64,000 bases of DNA from UBA5069 sp963773745 (GCA_963773745.1 CAVZCL010000001.1:248001-312000); one strand, 5' to 3'. Shown: positions 20,523 through 29,867, numbered from the stretch's first letter. Notes: generated by a model not told the origin, from the sequence alone. Numbers and translations: made by a program.

Positions 20523-21887
20523 ATGACTGTCCAGCCATCCCCCACCACCACAGCCGCCCCAGGCCCGCGCGGCCTGCCCATCATCGGCAACGCGCTCGAC
20601 ATGGGTGGCCGCAATATTCTTGACCGCTATCTCGCACTCCACGACGAGTATGGCGACCTTGTGGGCGTCAAGCTCGGCCCCATGAATGGCTACATCCTCT
20701 TCGACCCCGAGGATGTCTATCATGTGCTCGTGAAAAATCAGAAGAATTACATCAAGGGCATTGGCTACGATTCCTTCCGGCTGCTCGTGGGCAATGGCCT
20801 GGTGACGAGCGACGGCGAACTCTGGCGGCAGCAGCGCCGCCTTATGCAGCCGCCCTTTACGCCCGCATCAATCGGCCAGTTTGCCCAGATGATGGTCGAT
20901 GTCACGCGTGACATGCTTGAGCGCTGGCAGCCCATTGCCGACAGCGGCGGCACCTTCGAGATGGACGCCGAAATGCGCCAGCTCACCATGAGCATCATCG
21001 GCCGCGCCATGTTCAGCATCGACCTCAGCGCCGAAATGACCGAAGTGGGCGACGCGCTCGAGGAGGCCTTCGGCTTTATCCCCACGCGCGCCAATTCAGT
21101 TGTGCCCCTTTCGCTGCCGCTGCCGTCGCACCGCCGCTTCAAGGAGAACCTGCGCATTATTGACACCTTTGTCGATGCGCGCATTGCCGACGGGCGGCGC
21201 AATCCGGACCAGAACAATCTGCTTGGCCTGCTGCTGCGTGCGCGCGATGAGGAAACGGGCGCCGCGATGGACGCAGCGCAGCTGCGCGATGAGGTCGTCA
21301 CGCTCTTCTTTGCCGGCTTCGAGACCACGGCGCGCAGCCTCACGTGGGGCTGGTACCTGCTCACCCGCCACCTTGACGCGCAAAAGCAAATTCAGGCCGA
21401 AGTGGACGCCGTTCTGGGCACGCGCACGCCCACCATTGACGACCTCTTCGCCCTCACCTTTACGCGCCAGGTGGTAGACGAAACGCTTCGCCTCTACCCG
21501 CCCACCGCCTTGCTCGCGCGCCAGAACAGCGAAGAAGACACAATCGGTGGCTACACGATACCCGCCGGCTCGCTCGTAATTCTTGTGCCCTACTTCGTGC
21601 ATCGCTATCCCACCGCCTGGCCCGACCCCGATCGCTTTGACCCGGGCCGCTTTGCCGAGGGCGCCGACGCCGGCCGCCCACGCAGCGCCTACATCCCCTT
21701 TGCCGCCGGGCCACGCGTCTGCCTGGGCAACAACTTCGCCCTGCTCGAGATGGTCTACGCGCTGGCCATGGCCGCGCAGCGCTTCAACATCTACTCAGTT
21801 GACGGCGGCGAGATCGGCCACGAGTTTGCGGGAACCATTCGCCCGACGCGTCCGCTACAGGTACGTATCGAAAACCGCGTGCAGTAA
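20523..21887 (+). CDS. Cytochrome P450 monooxygenase
   Basis: The protein has 454 residues, a normal length for a soluble bacterial P450. Visible motifs are the Pro-rich N-terminus (PGPRGLPIIGN), the I-helix oxygen-binding AGFETTA, the K-helix ETLRLYPP (ExxR) and the haem loop FAAGPRVCLG with the Cys thiolate ligand. The ETLRLYPP and AGFETT forms resemble fatty-acid or terpene-oxidising class II-like P450s, but the substrate cannot be deduced. No ferredoxin or reductase gene is adjacent, so redox partners must come from elsewhere. GGAAAG precedes the ATG. Confidence 0.9.
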   Translation: MTVQPSPTTTAAPGPRGLPIIGNALDMGGRNILDRYLALHDEYGDLVGVKLGPMNGYILFDPEDVYHVLVKNQKNYIKGIGYDSFRLLVGNGLVTSDGELWRQQRRLMQPPFTPASIGQFAQMMVDVTRDMLERWQPIADSGGTFEMDAEMRQLTMSIIGRAMFSIDLSAEMTEVGDALEEAFGFIPTRANSVVPLSLPLPSHRRFKENLRIIDTFVDARIADGRRNPDQNNLLGLLLRARDEETGAAMDAAQLRDEVVTLFFAGFETTARSLTWGWYLLTRHLDAQKQIQAEVDAVLGTRTPTIDDLFALTFTRQVVDETLRLYPPTALLARQNSEEDTIGGYTIPAGSLVILVPYFVHRYPTAWPDPDRFDPGRFAEGADAGRPRSAYIPFAAGPRVCLGNNFALLEMVYALAMAAQRFNIYSVDGGEIGHEFAGTIRPTRPLQVRIENRVQ

Positions 21888-21941
21888 AGGTATTGCGCCC
21901 ACAGGCAGGCAACCGCTACCACCCAAAGAGTGAGGCTTCTC

Positions 21942-22439
21942 ATGACCGTATTGGCCGACTATACACCGGAAGAACAGCAGCTCCTGCTGCGCAGCATGAG
22001 CGCCGCAGCGGTCGCAATCTCTGCAGCCAGCCCAGGGCGCGGCGTTGAAACCGCGAGTGAAGGCGTGGCTGCAGCCGAATACGTGCTCGCCAGCGAAGGC
22101 GACTATCTGGACAACACGCTCATTGGCTCAATCCTCTTTGAGCTTAACCGGCGCGCCAGAGCAGAGGAGCCCTTCCCCAGCTTCACCGATCAGGCCGAGG
22201 AAGCCGATGCTTTACCAAGAGCGCTGGATTCGCTGCGCGCATTGGGCCCGCTGTTGCTCGCCAAGAGCACTCCAGACGAAGCGAACGAGTTTCGCCAGTG
22301 GCTCATGGGCATTGCCACGCACACCGCCGAGGCGGGCAAGGAAGGCGGCAACTTCCTGGGCTGGGGCAGCGTACAGGTGAACGATGCCGAAAAGGCAATG
22401 CTCGCCCAAATAGCCGAGATTCTGGGCGTGCCGGCATAA
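21942..22439 (+). CDS. Conserved hypothetical protein, 165 aa
   Basis: I do not recognise this protein. It is mostly helical, acidic, and without a signal peptide or membrane segment. The C-terminal part (GIATHTAEAGKEGG, then VNDAEKAMLAQIAEILG) looks like a conserved core with a glycine-rich turn. The start at 21942 follows GTGAGG; a GTG at 21930 is the alternative. It begins 54 bases after the P450 gene on the same strand and may be co-transcribed with it. Confidence 0.6.
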   Translation: MTVLADYTPEEQQLLLRSMSAAAVAISAASPGRGVETASEGVAAAEYVLASEGDYLDNTLIGSILFELNRRARAEEPFPSFTDQAEEADALPRALDSLRALGPLLLAKSTPDEANEFRQWLMGIATHTAEAGKEGGNFLGWGSVQVNDAEKAMLAQIAEILGVPA

Positions 22440-22633
22440 CTACGTGCCGGCCAGAGGCACCAACTTTGACGCTGCGCAGAAAATCGCAAAGATTCTTGCA
22501 AGTTTTGTGGTTGAAAACGCGTATGCGGCCATGCAGGCCGCTCATTTCGGCGCACGAGGGACGCTGCCTTCTGGCGACGCACCGCCCCAAGGCGTGCAGG
22601 AGATGACATTGTTGCAAAATGCGCAACAAAGCG

Positions 22634-22662
22634 TTGACAAACGCACCCGGCAGGAGTATATT
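22634..22662 (+). promoter_or_regulatory. Strong promoter for the cold-shock gene
   Basis: TTGACA and TATATT are separated by 17 bases. The predicted transcript start near 22669 gives a leader of about 180 bases before the csp start codon, typical of cold-inducible csp genes whose leader folds in response to temperature. No other gene is visible in 22440-22851. Confidence 0.8.
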
Positions 22663-22851
22663 CTCTATTGCAAGATATTGTGAGTTCTGACTGAAGTGCT
22701 GATGAGCGCTGCGCAGACCTCCGTGCCTGTGCAGCGTTTTCTGATGCTGACTGACAGTACTGGGAGCTTCACGATCTTGTCGTATATTTCCAACGGCCGG
22801 TCCGCCCTTGGCACGGCCAATCATGCAGGGCAAAGAACGAGGATTTCCCAA

Positions 22852-23070
22852 ATGAGTCAGCAGAATGTGACCGGCACAGTGAAGTGGTTCAACGATCAGA
22901 AGGGCTTCGGCTTCATCTCAGTCGACGGTGGCAAGGACGTCTTCGTTCACCAATCCGCCATCCAGAGCCAGGGTTTCCGCACGCTGGCCGAAGGCGAGCA
23001 GGTTGAGTTCCAGATCGTAGCCGGCCCCAAGGGACCCGCAGCAGCAAACGTGCGCAAGGTCGGCCGCTAG
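22852..23070 (+). CDS. csp: Cold-shock protein (CspA family)
   Basis: The protein has 72 residues and is a single cold-shock (OB-fold) domain. RNP1 is seen as KGFGFI and RNP2 as VFVH, in the family-typical order after GTVKWFNDQ. It binds single-stranded RNA or DNA and melts mRNA structure. It is monocistronic, with its own promoter, long leader and a strong terminator 25 bases after the stop. Confidence 0.95.
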   Translation: MSQQNVTGTVKWFNDQKGFGFISVDGGKDVFVHQSAIQSQGFRTLAEGEQVEFQIVAGPKGPAAANVRKVGR

Positions 23071-23095
23071 TCAGACAGCGCAGGCGAAATAGAGA

Positions 23096-23134
23096 GGAGG
23101 GGGAAGCAGCGATGGCTGCTTCCCCCTCCTTTTT
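23096..23134 (+). terminator. Rho-independent terminator of csp
   Basis: GGAGGGGGAAGCAGC pairs with its exact complement across GATG and is followed by TTTTT. Confidence 0.9.
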
Positions 23135-23186
23135 ACGTTGGCAGCACGTTTTCGTTGGCAGCACAGTCCAGAATACGCGGCGGAAT

Positions 23187-24296
23187 CTATTCGACAACAA
23201 ACTGCAAGTCGCTGCTGGAGTGGCCAAAGGCAGCCACTATCAATTCCCCCACCTGCCGCACCGACCGAGCTGACTGATTGGTCTCCAGCCAAAACCCCGT
23301 ATTGCCAATCGCCACCGGCGCAATCATGCCCTCGGGCGTCGGTTTCAGGTGCTGCCGCGTTCGGCCACGCACCATAGGCGCAACCGCGGCAAACTCGTCC
23401 GGGTGCCGTCGTGCCATTTCCTCGGCGACGGCCAGCAGAGCAGCCTTCCACGTCGTGGCAGGCACCGTCTTGCCGAGGATGATCACAGTGGACGGTTTGT
23501 TGCTTGAACCCTTGACAGGCACCGCCGCCGGCTCGTCTTCATCGACACAATCTGCAGCTGCGGCAGTCGTCTGCTCAATGAGGTCACCCCACCACTCCGC
23601 GTCCAGTTGCGTCACAACCAGGGGCTGATCCACAACGCCAATGTGGAACTTTATGAGCAGACTCACCAATTTCTCGCCGTTGACAAGCGAAATGCGCGTC
23701 TTGCCCGGCGCCTCCGCTTCTTGCCGGGCACCCTTTGAAAAGTCACTTGTGGTGATGATGATGCCAAATTGATGAACCTGCAGCGACCCACGCAGTTGCG
23801 TAACCGTTGGCGCCTGAATATTGTGCTTCCAACGCTTCACCTGTACAGCCGCGTTGACCGGCGCGAGGCCCGCCGCTGAGTAGGTGCCAATCACGTCGAT
23901 GCCGCCATCCTTGGCGTAGGGCGTCACCTCCAGCGTGCTTTCTTCAAAGCCCATCTCCAGTAACAGATCCATAACCAGCGCCTCAAAGCGCTTGGGCGGA
24001 ACCTGCGCCAGCAGTTCATGCAGTTGCACACGCGTGCGCGCATTCGTCTCGGCCACAAGCGCATCGACGCCTATGCGCTTCTTCCTGGAGAGCGTAAACA
24101 TGCCTTTGCCGCTGCGCTCAAAGGGTGACCCTTCCTGCTTCGTAACTGTATAGAGACGTGACGACATGGTCACTTCCGGCGTCGCGCCATTCGTTGCGAG
24201 CAAGCCGGCGCTCATGGCACGCTGACAAATCTCCTGAGAGTGGAGCGGTTTGCCGGCATCAGCCAGAACCCTGGCAGCAGCTTCGAGAAAGGTCAT
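23187..24296 (-). CDS. HARE-HTH / Mrr-type restriction endonuclease with extra C-terminal domain
   Basis: The protein has 369 residues. Residues about 1-70 fit the HARE-HTH winged-helix module (FLEAAARVLADAGKPLHSQE, then GKGMFTL). Residues about 90-215 form an Mrr-like PD-(D/E)xK nuclease: RFEALVMDLLLEMGF, then GGIDVIG with the metal-binding Asp, then QVKRW with the catalytic Lys. Residues about 265-369 are a third domain (TWKAALLAVAEEM, then FWLETNQSA) that I do not assign. Mrr proteins cut methylated DNA, and HARE-HTH has been proposed to read modified DNA, so a stand-alone modification-dependent (type IV-like) enzyme is the likely role. No methylase lies nearby. AAGGAG precedes the ATG. 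The gene is divergent from the lacI gene. Confidence 0.75.
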   Translation of the reverse strand: MTFLEAAARVLADAGKPLHSQEICQRAMSAGLLATNGATPEVTMSSRLYTVTKQEGSPFERSGKGMFTLSRKKRIGVDALVAETNARTRVQLHELLAQVPPKRFEALVMDLLLEMGFEESTLEVTPYAKDGGIDVIGTYSAAGLAPVNAAVQVKRWKHNIQAPTVTQLRGSLQVHQFGIIITTSDFSKGARQEAEAPGKTRISLVNGEKLVSLLIKFHIGVVDQPLVVTQLDAEWWGDLIEQTTAAAADCVDEDEPAAVPVKGSSNKPSTVIILGKTVPATTWKAALLAVAEEMARRHPDEFAAVAPMVRGRTRQHLKPTPEGMIAPVAIGNTGFWLETNQSARSVRQVGELIVAAFGHSSSDLQFVVE

Positions 24297-24448
24297 TGGG
24301 GGCTCCTTGTGTCACGCACTCGACGTGGCTGCAAACAATCAACATATCGTAGCACAGGCGAGCATTATGGAGCAGCAACTTGCCGGAGAGTCCATCGACA
24401 GAGTGACGGCGCGTGCCGCCCAACATTGTGAAAATCATCACAACACCC

Positions 24449-24477
24449 TTGACAGAGACCCGGCGCCGTGCTACACT
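24449..24477 (+). promoter_or_regulatory. Promoter of the LacI-family regulator gene
   Basis: TTGACA and TACACT are separated by exactly 17 bases. The predicted transcript start near 24484 falls at the operator palindrome. Confidence 0.85.
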
Positions 24478-24483
24478 GCCCTT

Positions 24484-24507
24484 AATCGATTGCGCAATCG
24501 ATTGCGC
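24484..24507. promoter_or_regulatory. LacI-type operator (overlapping palindromes)
   Basis: Two overlapping perfect palindromes with CG centres lie at the predicted transcript start: AATCGATTGCGCAATCGATT (24484-24503) and GCGCAATCGATTGCGC (24492-24507). Position and symmetry fit autorepression by the regulator encoded at 24604. A related site, GGCAAACGATTGCGT, stands downstream of the promoter of the second sugar operon at 63196-63210. Confidence 0.7.
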
Positions 24508-24603
24508 CTCCCTGTCCCCAAAAGCTCCCATAACGACGCAGCCGCCTGCGCAGAATCCGCATATTGTCTGCACCTCGTCTCCACGCCCCGCAAGGGACCA
24601 TTC

Positions 24604-25632
24604 ATGGTGACAATTCACGACGTGGCCGTACGCGCCGGCGTATCTGCCACAACAGTCTCCCACGTTGTTAACGGCACTCGCCCCGTCAGCAGCCAACTGA
24701 GCGAGCGGGTGCATGAGGCCACGCGCGAGCTGGGCTACCAGCCCAACGCCCTGGCCCGCAGTCTGCGTCGCAAAGAGACGCACACAATCGGCCTCATCGT
24801 CCCTGACAACAGCAATCCTTTCTTTGCCGAAATGGCGCACAGCGTCGAATACACCGCCTACGGCAGTGGCCATGCCGTGGTGCTCTGCAACAGCGATGAC
24901 GACGTCGAACGTGAGGCTCTCTATCTCGACCTCCTGCTCAAGCGCCAGGTGGACGGCATTGTGCTTGTTGCCGCGGCCACATCAGGAGATTCGCTGCGTG
25001 CCCTCAACCAGCGCGGGCTGCCCCTCGTTGTGGTCGACCGCGATCTCCCCTATCCAGCGCATGATTGTGTGCTCACCGACCACGAGGCGGGCGGCTATGC
25101 GGCAACCGAGCATCTGGCGCAACTCGGCCACAAGCGAATCGCGTGCATTGCCGGTCCGTCCGATCTGGGCTCCAGCACAGGCCGCGTGGCAGGCCATCGC
25201 GCCGCCCTGCGCGCCGCCGGCCTGCGCGTGGACCAGTCCATGGTGGTGCGCGGTGATTTTCGCGACCATAGCGGCTATGTCGCGACGCAGAAGCTGCTCA
25301 AGCGCGCCAAGCCGCCCACCGCCATCTTTGCATGCAATGATCTCATGGCCATTGGCGCCATGGCAGCAGCACGCGACGCAGGGCTGAATGTGCCCGAAGA
25401 CATTTCGGTGGTGGGCTTCGATGATATTCATCTTGCCGGCTATCTCAACCCGCCCCTTACCACCATCGCCCAACCAATGGCGGAACTCGGCCGCGGGGCT
25501 GTGGAGTTACTATTGGAGAGGCTGCTTGACCGCAGCCTGCCTCCTCGCCGCGTCATGTTGCGCAACCGGCTCGTGATTCGGCGTACAACCGCCGTCGCTC
25601 CCGCGCAAGCCTCCTTCTACTTCGTCGAGTAA
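24604..25632 (+). CDS. LacI-family transcriptional regulator
   Basis: The protein has 342 residues. The N-terminal helix-turn-helix and hinge are typical (TIHDVAVRAGVSATTVSHVV, then NALARSLR). The rest is a periplasmic-binding-protein-like sensor (IGLIVPDNSNPFFAEM, then VVGFDDIHLAGYLNPPLTTI) that normally binds a sugar or derivative. ATG at 24604 follows AAGGGA; the longer ORF upstream runs through the promoter and is not coding. It precedes a ribose-type ABC operon and probably controls it and its own gene through the palindrome at 24484-24507. Confidence 0.9.
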   Translation: MVTIHDVAVRAGVSATTVSHVVNGTRPVSSQLSERVHEATRELGYQPNALARSLRRKETHTIGLIVPDNSNPFFAEMAHSVEYTAYGSGHAVVLCNSDDDVEREALYLDLLLKRQVDGIVLVAAATSGDSLRALNQRGLPLVVVDRDLPYPAHDCVLTDHEAGGYAATEHLAQLGHKRIACIAGPSDLGSSTGRVAGHRAALRAAGLRVDQSMVVRGDFRDHSGYVATQKLLKRAKPPTAIFACNDLMAIGAMAAARDAGLNVPEDISVVGFDDIHLAGYLNPPLTTIAQPMAELGRGAVELLLERLLDRSLPPRRVMLRNRLVIRRTTAVAPAQASFYFVE

Positions 25633-25896
25633 GTTCCCACCTGCGTTTCATCTTCGGCAATCCTGCCTTTGCAAAGAAGGGAGACATGCCAGGCCAAAGT
25701 CATCACCATGGCATTCCCAACCAATGCGCATCCTCGCAGCGCTCGACACATCCCACTGCCGGTGGTGGCCCCGCCGACAGCAGAGCACCAGCGGATTGCT
25801 CAGCATGGCAACACCCAAAGGGCATTTCGATTGGAAGGGCAACGGCGCACCATGCGCTCGGGCCTGCATACGTTCCAGCACACAAAGGAGCCATAC

Positions 25897-27042
25897 ATGA
25901 AGACCGCATTACGCTATCTGGCAGTATTCACCATCTTCTCGCTTCTGCTTGCAGGCTGTGGCGCCCCCGCGGCGCCGGCCGCTCCCGCTGCAGAGGCCCC
26001 CGCCGTAGAGGCCCCCGCCGTAGAGGCCCCTGCCGCTGAAGTCGCCGCCACTGAGGCACCCGCCGAAGAGGCCGCCGCCACCGAGGCACCCGCCGAAGAG
26101 ATGGCCGCAACCGAAGTTCCTGCCGAGGAACCCGCCGCTGCAGCCGAAGGCGACATGGTGCCCGCACCCGCCGGCAAGAATGGCATGCCGGTCGTGGGTC
26201 TCGTCATGAAGTCGCTGGCCAACGAATTCTTCAAGACCATGGAAGAGGGCGCCGTCGCCTACCAGCAGGAGCGCGGCGACTTTGAACTGGTCCCCGTTGG
26301 CATGAACAGCGAGACCGACATCGACACGCAGATTTCTGCCGTGGAAAACTTCATTGTCCAGGACGTTGACCTGATTTGCCTCGCCCCGGCCGACTCCGTC
26401 GGTCTGGTTGCGCCGGCCAAGAAGGCCATCGATGCGGGCATTACCGTCGTCAACTTCGACGTCAAGCTGGACAACGACGCGCTGGCCGCTGCCGGTCTTG
26501 AAGACCTCGTCTTCGTCGGCCCGGACAACGAAGAGGGTGCGTATTTGGCAGGCGTCGCGCTGGCCGAAGCCCTGGGTGAAGGCGGCAAGGTCGTCATCAT
26601 CGAAGGCAACCCGGGCGCCGACAATGCCACCATGCGCAAGAATGGCTTCATGCGCGCCGCCGAAGAGTACAATCTGGAAGTCCTCGAGTCGACCACTGCC
26701 CACTGGGAGACCGAAGAAGCCAACACACTCATGACCAATCTGATAACAAAATATCCCGAGATGCAGGGCGTGATGGCAGCCAATGACTCGATGGCGCTGG
26801 GCGTCGTCAAGGCGATTGACGCCGCCGGCCTCGGCGACTCCATCCAGGTTGTGGGCTTTGACAACATCGGCGCCGTGCAGGAGCTGATCAAGGAAGGCAA
26901 GATGCTGGCCACGATCGACCAGTTTGGCCCCATGCTTGCCACCATGTGCATCGAGACTGGCTTCCGCATGATCAACGGTGAGGATATCACCGGCTGGAGC
27001 AAGACCCCCGTGCAGCTCGTTACCGCTGAAACACTGAAGTAG
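25897..27042 (+). CDS. Sugar ABC transporter substrate-binding lipoprotein (ribose/LacI-like fold)
   Basis: The protein has 381 residues. The signal peptide ends in lipobox LLAGC, giving a lipid-anchored protein. A low-complexity Ala/Glu/Pro linker (residues about 26-90, built of APAVEAP-like repeats) precedes the RbsB-type binding domain (GLVMKSLANEFFKTMEEGA, then VVGFDNIGAVQELIKEG). It delivers a sugar or related polyol to the RbsA/RbsC-type proteins encoded just downstream. AAAGGAG precedes the ATG. The order lacI, binding protein, ATPase, permease suggests a regulated sugar uptake operon. Confidence 0.9.
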   Translation: MKTALRYLAVFTIFSLLLAGCGAPAAPAAPAAEAPAVEAPAVEAPAAEVAATEAPAEEAAATEAPAEEMAATEVPAEEPAAAAEGDMVPAPAGKNGMPVVGLVMKSLANEFFKTMEEGAVAYQQERGDFELVPVGMNSETDIDTQISAVENFIVQDVDLICLAPADSVGLVAPAKKAIDAGITVVNFDVKLDNDALAAAGLEDLVFVGPDNEEGAYLAGVALAEALGEGGKVVIIEGNPGADNATMRKNGFMRAAEEYNLEVLESTTAHWETEEANTLMTNLITKYPEMQGVMAANDSMALGVVKAIDAAGLGDSIQVVGFDNIGAVQELIKEGKMLATIDQFGPMLATMCIETGFRMINGEDITGWSKTPVQLVTAETLK

Positions 27043-27050
27043 CCGTGCAG

Positions 27051-27180
27051 ATTGGTTGACTGGTTGGCTGGATGCAGCAATTGGTAAATGTCCATTGGTC
27101 ATTGGCGCAGTGCGTCCATGCCAATCCATGAGCCTTCCAGTCAACCAGTCAACCAGCTAACCAATGACCAATTGGCCACT
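27051..27180. repeat. Imperfect inverted repeat between binding-protein and ATPase genes
   Basis: Short AT-richer motifs (TTGGTTGACTGGTTGGCTGG and near-complement CCAGTCAACCAGTCAACC) flank a spacer rich in ATTGG. It fills most of the 164 bases between the two operon genes. The wording resembles the repeat at 53631-53775. Confidence 0.6.
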
Positions 27181-27206
27181 TATCAGTTACCCTGTAACCC
27201 TTCCCT

Positions 27207-28778
27207 ATGGCCCCCATCCTCCAGCTGCGCGGCGTAACCAAACGATTCCCGGGTGTTGTTGCGCTCGACCAAATCGACCTCGACATTGAGCAGGGCGAGG
27301 TGCATATCCTCGTCGGCGAGAATGGCGCGGGCAAGTCCAGCCTCGTCAAAGTGCTCTGCGGCATCTACCCGCGCGATGAGGGCGAAATTCTCTACCAGGG
27401 CGAGCCCTACACGCCGCTGCGCACGCAGGACGCGCTCCAAGCCGGTATTCGCGTCGTCTATCAGGAGTTCAACCTTCTCCCCTACCTCTCCGTCGCCGAA
27501 AACATCTTCTTTGAGCGGCTGCCCACAAAGAGCGGCCTGGTTGATTTCAAGAAGCTGAACCAGGATGCAGCAAAGGTGCTCAAGGAAGTGGGGCTGGATG
27601 TCTCTCCCAGTTCACGCGTGGAACTGCTCGGTGTGGCGCAAACGCAGCTCATCGAGATTGCCAAAGCCATCTCCACCGAGAGCAAGGTGCTCTTCCTGGA
27701 CGAACCAACCGCCACGCTGACGCCCAGAGAAATCGGCCGCCTCTTCGACATCATTCGCCGCCTCAAGGCGCGCGGCGTCACCATCATCTACATTTCGCAC
27801 CGGCTGCAGGAGACCTTCGAAATCGGTGACCGCGTCACCGTGCTGCGCAACGGCCGCAAGGTGGACACCGTGCCCATGGCCGACGTCACTGTGGCCGACC
27901 TGGTGCGCATGATGGTGGGCAAGAATATGGGCGAGGAATACCCCTTTGACGAGAGCGTGACGCCCGGCGCTGAGATCTTCCGCGTCAACGGCCTGCAAAT
28001 CAAGCAGGGCGGCGCGCCAATTTCATTCGGCGTGCGCGCCGGCGAGCTGCTGGGCGTGGCCGGCCTCGTCGGTTCCGGGCGCACCGAGACCATGCGCGCC
28101 ATCTTTGGGGCCGACAAGCGCATAGCCGGCGAGTTGACGCTCAACGGCGAGCCGCTCACCGTCAACAGCCCGCGCGATGCCGTGCAGGCAGGCATCAGCA
28201 TGCTCACCGAGGACCGCAAGCAGCAGGGGCTCATCCTCGACATGCCCTGCTATGTCAATATCACCCTCACCGACCTGGCGGCGGTCTCGCGTACTGGTAT
28301 CCTCAACAAGGCAGCCGAAATCAAGGCGGCCGAAGGCCTGGTGGATGACCTCTCGATTCGCACCTCCTCGGTCAACAAATGGGCGCGCTTCCTTTCGGGC
28401 GGCAACCAGCAGAAGGTGGTGCTGGCCAAGTGGCTCTTCCGCGGCCCACAGGTGCTCATCTTCGACGAACCCACGCGCGGCATCGACGTTGGCGCCAAGT
28501 ACGAAATCTACATGCTGCTCTGGGCGTTGGCACAGGCAGGCAAGGCCATCATCATTGTCTCGTCGGATCTACCCGAACTGCTGGGCATCTGCCACCGCAT
28601 TCTCGTCTTCTCGGACTGGGCGATTGCGGGCGAAGTGGAGCGGCCGGCGTTCAGCCAGGAGCGCATCCTCGAACTGGCCTACCTCAATTACGTGCGGCCG
28701 GACAAGGGGCCCGGTGGCGCAAGCAACGGCGCGCAATGGCCGACAATGGCGCGAAAAATAGCGCCGCGCCACACATAG
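27207..28778 (+). CDS. Sugar ABC transporter ATP-binding protein (RbsA/MglA type, two ABC domains)
   Basis: The protein has 523 residues, the usual size for a fused double ATPase. The first domain has Walker A GENGAGKSS, Walker B VLFLDEPTATLT and a degenerate signature (LGVAQTQ). The second has a degenerate P-loop (GLVGSGRTE), signature LSGGNQQK and Walker B VLIFDEPTRG. This asymmetry is normal for the CUT2 family. It energises uptake with the permease encoded 69 bases downstream. No clear ribosome binding site is visible before the ATG. Confidence 0.92.
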   Translation: MAPILQLRGVTKRFPGVVALDQIDLDIEQGEVHILVGENGAGKSSLVKVLCGIYPRDEGEILYQGEPYTPLRTQDALQAGIRVVYQEFNLLPYLSVAENIFFERLPTKSGLVDFKKLNQDAAKVLKEVGLDVSPSSRVELLGVAQTQLIEIAKAISTESKVLFLDEPTATLTPREIGRLFDIIRRLKARGVTIIYISHRLQETFEIGDRVTVLRNGRKVDTVPMADVTVADLVRMMVGKNMGEEYPFDESVTPGAEIFRVNGLQIKQGGAPISFGVRAGELLGVAGLVGSGRTETMRAIFGADKRIAGELTLNGEPLTVNSPRDAVQAGISMLTEDRKQQGLILDMPCYVNITLTDLAAVSRTGILNKAAEIKAAEGLVDDLSIRTSSVNKWARFLSGGNQQKVVLAKWLFRGPQVLIFDEPTRGIDVGAKYEIYMLLWALAQAGKAIIIVSSDLPELLGICHRILVFSDWAIAGEVERPAFSQERILELAYLNYVRPDKGPGGASNGAQWPTMARKIAPRHT

Positions 28779-28847
28779 CAGCCTGATGATTCTTTCCGTC
28801 TCTTCTCGTTGACCTGATTTCCACCTTTTCGTCCACGGAGTCCTTCC

Positions 28848-29864
28848 ATGTCCATGCAGGCAAGCAGTGCCCCCGAGCGTGAAAACACCCAGGCCCGCCG
28901 CACCATGAACTTCCTTCTGCGCGAGGCCGGCATTGGCATGGCACTCCTCTTGCTCATCATCTTCTTCTCAATCTTCGCGCCCCGCTTTGCCAGCCTTGCC
29001 AACCTCAGCAACATCCTCACGCAAATCAGCATCAACACCGTCATCGCCGTGGGCATGACCTTCGTCATTCTCCTGGGCGGGATTGACCTGTCGGTGGGCG
29101 CCGTGTTGGCGCTCTGCACGGTCGTCGCCGGCCTCACCATGACGAGCACCGCCTTGCCCGAACCCATTGCCATTGCCCTCGCTGTGCTGGCAAGCCTGGC
29201 CGTGGGCAGCCTCACCGGCTTGTTCAATGGCTTTGTGGCTGAGCGCTGGAAGATCCACTCCTTCATTGTGACGCTGGGCATGTTGAATATTGCCCGTGGC
29301 GCTGCGCTGCAGATTAGCGGCTCACGCACGATCTTCTCCTTTCCAGCCGGCTTCAACGCGTTTGGCACGCAGACCATTCTGGGCATGCCCGTGATCTTTG
29401 TGATTGCGCTGGCGCTGGTGTTGCTGGGGCGCTTTGTGCTGGTGCGAACCGTCTTCGGCCGCATCATCTACGCGATTGGCAACAACGAGGAGGCCGTGCG
29501 CCTTTCGGGCCACACGCCTTCGTACTACAAGGTGGCGGCCTTCACAATCACCGGCCTCTGCGTGGGCATGGCGGCCATCATGTACATGCTGCGCCTCAAC
29601 ATCGCCAGCCCCATTTTGGGGGTCGGCTTCGAGCTGAGCGCAATTGCCGCTGTCGTCATTGGCGGAACGAGCATGAGCGGCGGCAAGGGATCCATGATTG
29701 GCACCTTCCTCGGCGCATGCATCATCGGCGTGCTCAACAACGGGCTGCTGCTCCTGGGCATGGGCGACTTCGCCCGTCAGATGGTGACCGGCTTCATCAT
29801 CATCTTCGCCGTCGTCATCGACACCTACCGCGTGCGTCTCTCAGTGCAAATGGCGGACGAGTAA
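28848..29864 (+). CDS. Sugar ABC transporter permease (RbsC family)
   Basis: The protein has 338 residues with about 8-10 hydrophobic segments. Family motifs are GMTFVILLGGIDLSVG near the N-terminus, NGFVAERWKIHSFIVTLG in the middle and VVIGGTSMSGGKGS near the C-terminus. It forms the membrane channel of the CUT2-type importer with the two preceding gene products. ACGGAG lies before the ATG. It is followed directly by a long inverted repeat at 29868. Confidence 0.92.
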   Translation: MSMQASSAPERENTQARRTMNFLLREAGIGMALLLLIIFFSIFAPRFASLANLSNILTQISINTVIAVGMTFVILLGGIDLSVGAVLALCTVVAGLTMTSTALPEPIAIALAVLASLAVGSLTGLFNGFVAERWKIHSFIVTLGMLNIARGAALQISGSRTIFSFPAGFNAFGTQTILGMPVIFVIALALVLLGRFVLVRTVFGRIIYAIGNNEEAVRLSGHTPSYYKVAAFTITGLCVGMAAIMYMLRLNIASPILGVGFELSAIAAVVIGGTSMSGGKGSMIGTFLGACIIGVLNNGLLLLGMGDFARQMVTGFIIIFAVVIDTYRVRLSVQMADE

Positions 29865-29867
29865 AGC

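Noticed and set aside
22444..22683. 80-codon open frame upstream of csp
   Set aside because: It overlaps the csp promoter, has no ribosome binding site and no family-like sequence.
24250..24603. N-terminal extension of the LacI-family ORF
   Set aside because: It runs through the consensus promoter and operator, and homology starts exactly at ATG 24604 after a ribosome binding site.
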